A stretch of 64,000 bases of DNA, taken from positions 2,443,728 to 2,507,727 of the forward strand of contig NW_003314272.1 in assembly GCF_000143415.4 (NCBI RefSeq), read 5' to 3'. Position 1 is the first letter of the stretch, and every line of letters starts with the position of its first letter. Positions 58,350-64,000 of the stretch are shown here, one piece after another. The notes beneath the pieces were generated by a model that searched no databases, was not told the DNA's origin, and saw only the letters and a list, made by a program, of their open reading frames with translations. A program made the translations under genes and the position numbers. This DNA is from Selaginella moellendorffii. Lineage: Eukaryota; Streptophyta; Lycopodiopsida; Selaginellales; Selaginellaceae.

Positions 58350-61122
58350 TCACGCTGTGTTGTTTGCCGAGGGAAACGGAGGTCTAGCCGGAGCTTCTGC
58401 CGCTGAGGGTGCCAATCCTGTCAGCCCCGACGATCCAAACCCAAACTGCTGCCTTTGAGAGCTCGAGGCAGCAAGCGACGAAGGAGGACCACCTCCTCCT
58501 CCTGCTGCTGCTGCCATGCTGCTCAGGGTGCTCGGACCTGGAACTACTTGGCCCATGAGCGCAGCCGGCCTGTTAAAAGTTAGCGGTGAGAGGGACGATA
58601 ATGGCTGTTGCTGCTGGTGTTGTTGCTGGATTTGCTGCATTTGATGCTGCTGGATTTGCTGCTGCTGCTGCTGCTGATGAAGTTGTTGTTGTTGCTGTTG
58701 CTGCTGCTGCCCCGACGGCATCTCCGCGGCCGCTGTGTTTGGCGCGATCCGGGACTGTAGCAACCGAGCGCGCTCGGCAAAGTGCTTTTGCCTGGCGCGG
58801 TCAATGTGCTCGTACTCCTTTTTCAGCATGACCTCCAGCTCACCAAAATGCTTGAGCTTTGTCTCGAGCTTTTTTAGCTGGCAGCCAACGCAACAAGCAT
58901 TATAAAGGAGGATATACAAAAGACGACATTTTTCTTCTCTCGTACCTGGTTCTCGATCACACTGGCCACTAGACGTTGCATCTCCCGCTCCTCTTGGTCG
59001 GCCAGTAGCTTTGCCTTGACCGCTGCCGCTGCAAGAGCTGTAGCGGCTGCGTTACGGATACGCTCTGCGGAAGGAGCGTTCTGATGACCAGACTCGTCTG
59101 CCTTCTTCTTCTCTGGCTTGGCTTCTTTGTCGTTGTCTGTTTGATCTGCTAGAAAATCCAAACCAGGCGATTATGAGAAACGCCAAGGACCAAATGCAGT
59201 CTTACCGCCACCATCCTCTATGTGTTTCGACTCATCCTTTGGTGCCTCGTTCTCATCCTTTGTTGGACCATTTGACCTGAGCCAAAAAACCTTTTATGAC
59301 CAATCCCATTTACGGAATAAAGATGACAACCTGTCCAACGAAGGTGGAAGAGGAATTGTGGCAGGATCATCCAAGATAAAAGTAGCTCTGGCGGCCAGTT
59401 GCGTGGCAGGATCGTCTTCGGACAGCGCCGCCAATGCAGATTGTGCAGCAGCGGCTGCGACTCGAGGACCGACCATTGCAGCGAGAAAAGCGACCTGTAA
59501 AATCACAAATTACTTCTCTTGTTGCCAAAGAATGGATGAAGACACATACCTGCGCCATTACCGGATTGCCAGCGTCAGCGAAAGCTATCAAGCCGTCGGG
59601 ACCCGATAAAGAGTCCTTAGATGCTGACGCCTCCATTATGGCTTTGAAGACCGTATCCTCTCTTGCTGCCAGCTTTCCGTCTTCCTCGGTGTGCTTTGAG
59701 GCCGCAGTGATGCTTGCGGAAGCCTCGACATCGTCCAGAAAGGAGTCTTCAATAGGCATTTTTATGAAGTGAAGTATGCACTGAGCCTTTGACTTGGTCG
59801 CTACATGCTCGGCAATCTCATTCCAGTTGTCGCCGAACATCTCCAACGCCTCGAGCAGCAGTAGAGTTTCTTGGTCCGTCCAGCCACCATCATCGGAATT
59901 AGCATCCGACAAAGCGTCCAATCGGATGAAATCGGATGTCGACATGCCCGGGCCAAACTTTCCATCATTGTAGCAATCCGGACACAAATCAAAGTCTGCC
60001 TGCCAAAATGAGGATAGAATTAGTATAGGTGGTGGAAGAAGAAAAAATGATCACTCGCTAGCTATAGGAAAAGCACCTGTTTTTGGCAGTGATAACGCCG
60101 CTTGGAGCAGTCGGCAGAGCAAGCATTGCAATGGTACTCGACTGCCGGACCTGGTGTCGATGCTAAGGCTTCCGAAACAAAAGTTTCGGCAAGCGCAGCG
60201 ACAGGATCCAAGTGAGTCTGGAACGTAGACTTTGTAGGAGTCTCAAACTGGTACAGACTTCCAAGAGGGCTCACGGAATGCGGGACAGCATGTAGCTCCC
60301 CGGCATTGTTTTCTTCCACCTTTGGAGGCGTTCCCTGCCAAGCAGGATAAGACTGTCCCGGCCTTGTTGTTACGTGATAGTTGATGAGCCCCCAGTGGTC
60401 AAGGAACTCAATGATTCGTCGGACAGAATTGAGATCCCCGACCACCAAGTCCTGGATGTCCGAGATCGCCAAAACCTTCTCTGGATTCTCCCGGTATTTC
60501 TGTATGAGAAAGTTCCTGTACTCCATGTAGAGCTCCGGCGTGTTCATTTTGGTCTTCCCGTTGAAAAACTCGGGCAGGCCACGCTTCTCGAGAGTGTGAA
60601 TGCCAGTCCACGAAAACCATCCTAGAAAACAATCCGAAGTATTAAGTAAGACGTCGCGAGACGATAGGACTTCTTACCTGCGTGAGTTGGAACGATGTGT
60701 GCTTGCTGCTTGAGCTGCTTGTGCTGAGCTAGCGATGGAGCCTTGGGAAGAACAACCGGAGTAGAAGAAGAAACTGTGCTGGTATCATCACTGGGCGCCT
60801 CATCCGGCACGACGAGCTGGCCGTGTGAGATGTTCTCAATCTGAACGACAGCGTCAGCTCCAGGAGCTCGAGACGAATCGAGCTCCCTGTCCGGATTATT
60901 GACGGCCTGCTCGGCCTGGACGGTAGCGGCGACGGCCGGATGGGGCTGCCCAATCTTCTGCTTGGTAACGCTAGGAACCTTGGACACCGTCTCGCCCTTG
61001 CCAGGGATCACCTCCAGTGGCTGCCCATTCGCCCCCACGGGAATGGGGGACCTGGATCGCGTGTTTGGCCGCTTCGTCGGGGCGGAAGCCTCTGGAGGAG
61101 TGCCCTGCCTCCGCTTCAACAT
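58350..61122 (-). CDS. SWI3D: SWI/SNF subunit SWI3D (SWIRM-ZZ-SANT), multi-exon
   Basis: SWI3D is a core subunit of plant SWI/SNF chromatin-remodelling complexes. Exon 1 (60678-61122) encodes a basic N-terminus ('[19 protein letters not shown]'). Then comes the SWIRM domain ('[19 protein letters not shown]', '[18 protein letters not shown]', '[14 protein letters not shown]') and a ZZ zinc finger ('[17 protein letters not shown]', '[13 protein letters not shown]'), which marks the SWI3D class. The SANT domain follows ('[18 protein letters not shown]', '[20 protein letters not shown]'). The C-terminus has a helical region ('[21 protein letters not shown]', '[18 protein letters not shown]') and long poly-Gln tracts near 58620-58700. 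The stop is at 58350. It lies 445 bp from the DGK stop on the same strand. Confidence 0.94.
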
Positions 61123-61567
61123 GGCTGAGAGCGCCGAGAATCTCCCAAAACCATCACCACCGAAATCTCGACCAAAACCTCTACTCTGTTGCTACGGATG
61201 CCATCGATGACGAGGAATGCGGCCCTGGAGATAGAATCGCGCGGAGAAGACTTACAGAGGGAGCTATGGCGCGGCGCCGCTCCTTGTCACGGCTGCTCGC
61301 TTGCCTGCCGTCGCCGGAGAGGAGAGAGAATAAGAGCCCTAAATTATGTTACAAAATAACTTTTATTTCTAAACGAATCCAAAGCTTCACGCACAGTGCG
61401 TGGTTTCTCGTTCTCTCTCTTTTACTACGCATCTCAGCCGCTACCTGTGGACGAAAATCCGACGGTTCACATACGAACACCTACTAAAAGGAAAACATCG
61501 TTAAAAGAAGAAAGATGGACTAACGATACCTCGCTATAGCTATGTACAAACGCCGCAAAAGAGACTC
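61123..61567. other. SWI3D 5' flank / DGK 3' flank
   Basis: A 445-bp gap without coding signal. It has a minus-strand AATTTAGGGCTCTT element (61331-61344), about 210 bp before the SWI3D ATG. Confidence 0.55.
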
Positions 61568-64000
61568 TCAGGAGGACAAGCGTACTGCCATCTCCTGGAG
61601 AAGCGCTCGCTTTTGGGAAGCATTTATAACTCCACCACACTCGGCGTTCTCGAGAATCTCTGTCATGATCGCAGCGGCATGGTCTCTAGCATCTTCTTGC
61701 GTGCGCTTGAGCATGAAAGCCTTAGAGAAAAACCAAAACGGGAAAGGAAGGAATCAGTCCCTCGGCTAGATCGAGAAAAGAGAAAAGAGAAAAGAGAAAG
61801 GCGGAGAAAAAATCGAAAACAATTCTCTGCCCTTGTACCTGTCCGTGGTGTGATATCTCAAACGTGCACGAGTGCTGGATCCAAGGCTCGCCATCGATCT
61901 GTACAGGATAGCTAGCGGACATCCATATCTTGATATGACGTCCTTGTCCAAGCCTCCGAGCACGGGACAAACCAACCTGTCAAAAGGGAGAAAACAAGCA
62001 AGCTGTGTGTCAGACAAGGCACGAACTCTCTATCTCTCCCTCGTACCTGCAGCTTTCCCAGATGCCAAGTCCCACAAATCCCGACCACTTCAATTATCTT
62101 GTCGTGCATGAACTGCGGCCCAAACTCGTCTTCGTGCTCCTCTTCGTTCTGCCACAAGTCCACGCCGCCCATGTAGCTGCCGATGTTTGTGAACAAAACG
62201 CCTTCCGTGTCCTGTCACGTTAAGAGACGAGGAGCTTCGACTTGCCAAAGAAACGCTCAAACAAACCTCTGGTATGATGATTTCCGAGCCGTCGACCTCG
62301 ACACGGAGGTGCCAGGGGAGATCAGAGCAAGTTCTGTCCACGATGTCTTTCGCACCCTCCTTAGCATACAGCATTTTATTGAGGAACTGTACGTAAGAAC
62401 ACAGCTTTAGACTTGATATCATAAACTACCAGGAGAGAGTACCTGATTGTAAAACTTTTCTGGATTCTCTTCACGAAGCATGTGGATATCTAGAGCCACT
62501 TTTGCGTCGCACCCGATCCCTACATGGCAACCACCATCGTATTAGCAATACAAACGAAATGCAGTGAAGAGAACGTACCAAGGTAGTTATTCACGTACTT
62601 CTCAGCCACAATCTCCTCTCCAGGCTTAGAGTAATTGTCAGAGATGCGAACAAGCCATCGATCAAGCATCGAAGCCGCTCCATGATCAACCTCGTGTAGC
62701 ATGTTGTAAAGTCCACCTTGCCTTCCAACGGCAGCATATCCTCCCCCCCACGAAAGAACTCTGGCTAAGTCGTTCCCAGTTCCTATCGGCAAAATGGCTA
62801 CGGGAGGAGGAGACTCGTAGTTACGTTTCTCAATCTCGTCCAAAACCCAGCCAACCGAGCCATCCCCGCCGCAAACCAGAATCCGAAAGTGCGCGAAGCC
62901 TTTGAAAAACTCCAATCCCGCATCCGGTCCCTGAGCCTTACTAAGCTCAAACACCTGCATCAACCACGAGCAAGAACACATACGTAAGGCAAAAGGAAAA
63001 ACTCACTATCTAGCTGAAACGCATGCATAATGACCCTGAAAGAAGTAAAGAACGAGCCATACAACCTGTTCGTGCCAGCTGAACGTTCTGCCGCGTACGA
63101 AAAACCAGACTCAAGCATCCTGACTGTAACCCGACGCCCAGACTCACCCTGTTTATAGCAGTACCGAGTCAGTGTTCCTACGTTAACAATGCAATAAGCT
63201 CTGCACTTCTAAAAGCCGGCCGCGCAACGCAAACACCACACCAGCAGGCAAACTCAAGAAGACGTCGCGTACCTGGACGGGATTGAGCAGCATGTTTAAG
63301 TGTCGTCGAAGAGCCGTCCCATGCTGAGCTCCACTCTTGCGATTGATAAACACGAGCAAAGGCCTCGCATCCCCCGGAACTTCCACCAGCTGATACTTTT
63401 GCTTCGCCGAGGGACCGTGTACCACCTCCAGCTCGTTGTTGAGCTTTCCATTCGTCAACTCGTCAACTTCCTTAAGTTCTGCCGAGCTGGTTCGCATACT
63501 ATCTCCATCAGAAATCACTCCGTCGGTGGAGATCCTCGAAGCCTCGGAGGAGCTCGAAGCCAAAGCGTTTACATTTTCACTCGACCTCTTCCCCTTTTTC
63601 CTTCGTTTCCTGATCTGTCCACGCACGGACGAGGCCAGCTCGTTGGCTCCCTGAGTTATGGAGCTGATAAGCCCGACCATCCTCTTCCCGGTATCTTTCA
63701 CCCACAGCGGCGAGACGATCAACCTCTTGTGCATCCCAAGATCACAGAGCTCACTCGAGTTTCTCGAGTGGACGGAGTGGCAATCCACATGAACTAGGCG
63801 CTGACACCACATACACCGCCAGATCGCGCTTCCACCCAAGAACGACGCGTTGCAAGGCTCGTCACAGTGCATGCAGTAGGCCCTGTCCTCTGGGATATCA
63901 TCCACGTCCATCCACCTCTCGACCCACTGGTGGAGCAAACTGGAAGAGGACCCGGCCATGGCGACGCTCTTGCAATCCTTGGCCGCGCTCTTGGAGCAGC
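61568..64000 (-). CDS. DGK1: Diacylglycerol kinase (plant cluster I), 5' end outside window
   Basis: This diacylglycerol kinase phosphorylates diacylglycerol to phosphatidic acid at membranes. Visible parts in order are the second C1-type zinc domain ('[23 protein letters not shown]', 'RLVHVDCHS'), a linker with '[18 protein letters not shown]', then the catalytic domain starting '[18 protein letters not shown]'. The ATP-binding '[18 protein letters not shown]' and '[20 protein letters not shown]' follow, then the accessory domain ('[19 protein letters not shown]', '[20 protein letters not shown]', '[19 protein letters not shown]', '[10 protein letters not shown]'). It ends '[16 protein letters not shown]' with TGA at 61568-61570. 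The frame stays open past the ATG at 63959 to the window end with the conserved '[10 protein letters not shown]', so the first exon(s), with the predicted N-terminal membrane anchor and first C1 domain, lie beyond 64000. Confidence 0.94.

Overview
This is nuclear DNA of a land plant, most likely a lycophyte such as Selaginella. The reasons are plant-type gene families (CRL, HD-Zip class II, PLS-type PPR, Kinesin-13A, SWI3D, plant DGK), very short GT-AG introns (46 and 47 bp in one gene), close gene packing (60-100 bp between several neighbours) and an intronless PPR gene with many 'AYAQNGH' modules. The species call is inference. No prokaryotic features are present.

Layout. 1-1.7 kb: no gene seen. 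1.7-12.1 kb is compact and gene-dense: VPS41 (-), CRL (-), a tiny CMC2-like mitochondrial twin-CX9C gene (+) sharing a 281-bp divergent promoter with CRL, then a vacuolar/lysosomal-type GH38 alpha-mannosidase (-). 12.3-14.0 kb: an intronless PPR gene (+). 14.0-22.1 kb: an HD-Zip II transcription factor gene (18.6-20.1 kb, +) with about 4.6 kb of non-coding DNA upstream and 2 kb downstream. 22.1-25.0 kb: TAF5 (+). 25.1-35.7 kb: two tandem full-size ABCG (PDR-type) genes (-). 35.7-50.1 kb: a transposon block. It is an AT-rich, CpG-poor stretch, then a decayed Ty1/copia element split by a Ty3/gypsy chromovirus (387-bp LTRs, perfect 5-bp target duplication). 50.7-53.1 kb: an agglutinin-aerolysin-like gene (-) broken by a very young 827-bp TRIM element. 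54.1-64.0 kb: Kinesin-13A, SWI3D and a diacylglycerol kinase cut by the window end, all on the minus strand.

The strongest unusual signal is the ABCG pair. Long reading frames and transporter topology are intact, yet all four nucleotide-binding domains have lost the ABC signature, and the Walker B catalytic Glu is Gln (NBD1 of both) or Asp (NBD2 of both). The pair looks like a preserved family of ABC proteins with non-canonical or absent ATP hydrolysis. Other items of note are the recent TRIM insertion in the lectin/pore-former gene, a TAGGG(T/C)T telo-box-like element just upstream of many start codons, and a duplicated CRL promoter/exon fragment flanking the CMC2-like gene.

Most genes are unrelated housekeeping functions (endolysosomal trafficking, plastid envelope, mitochondrial assembly, glycan turnover, transcription, chromatin, microtubules, lipid signalling) and do not form a pathway. 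Coordinates of multi-exon genes are first to last coding base and include introns. Exon edges were read by eye from splice sites and family conservation.
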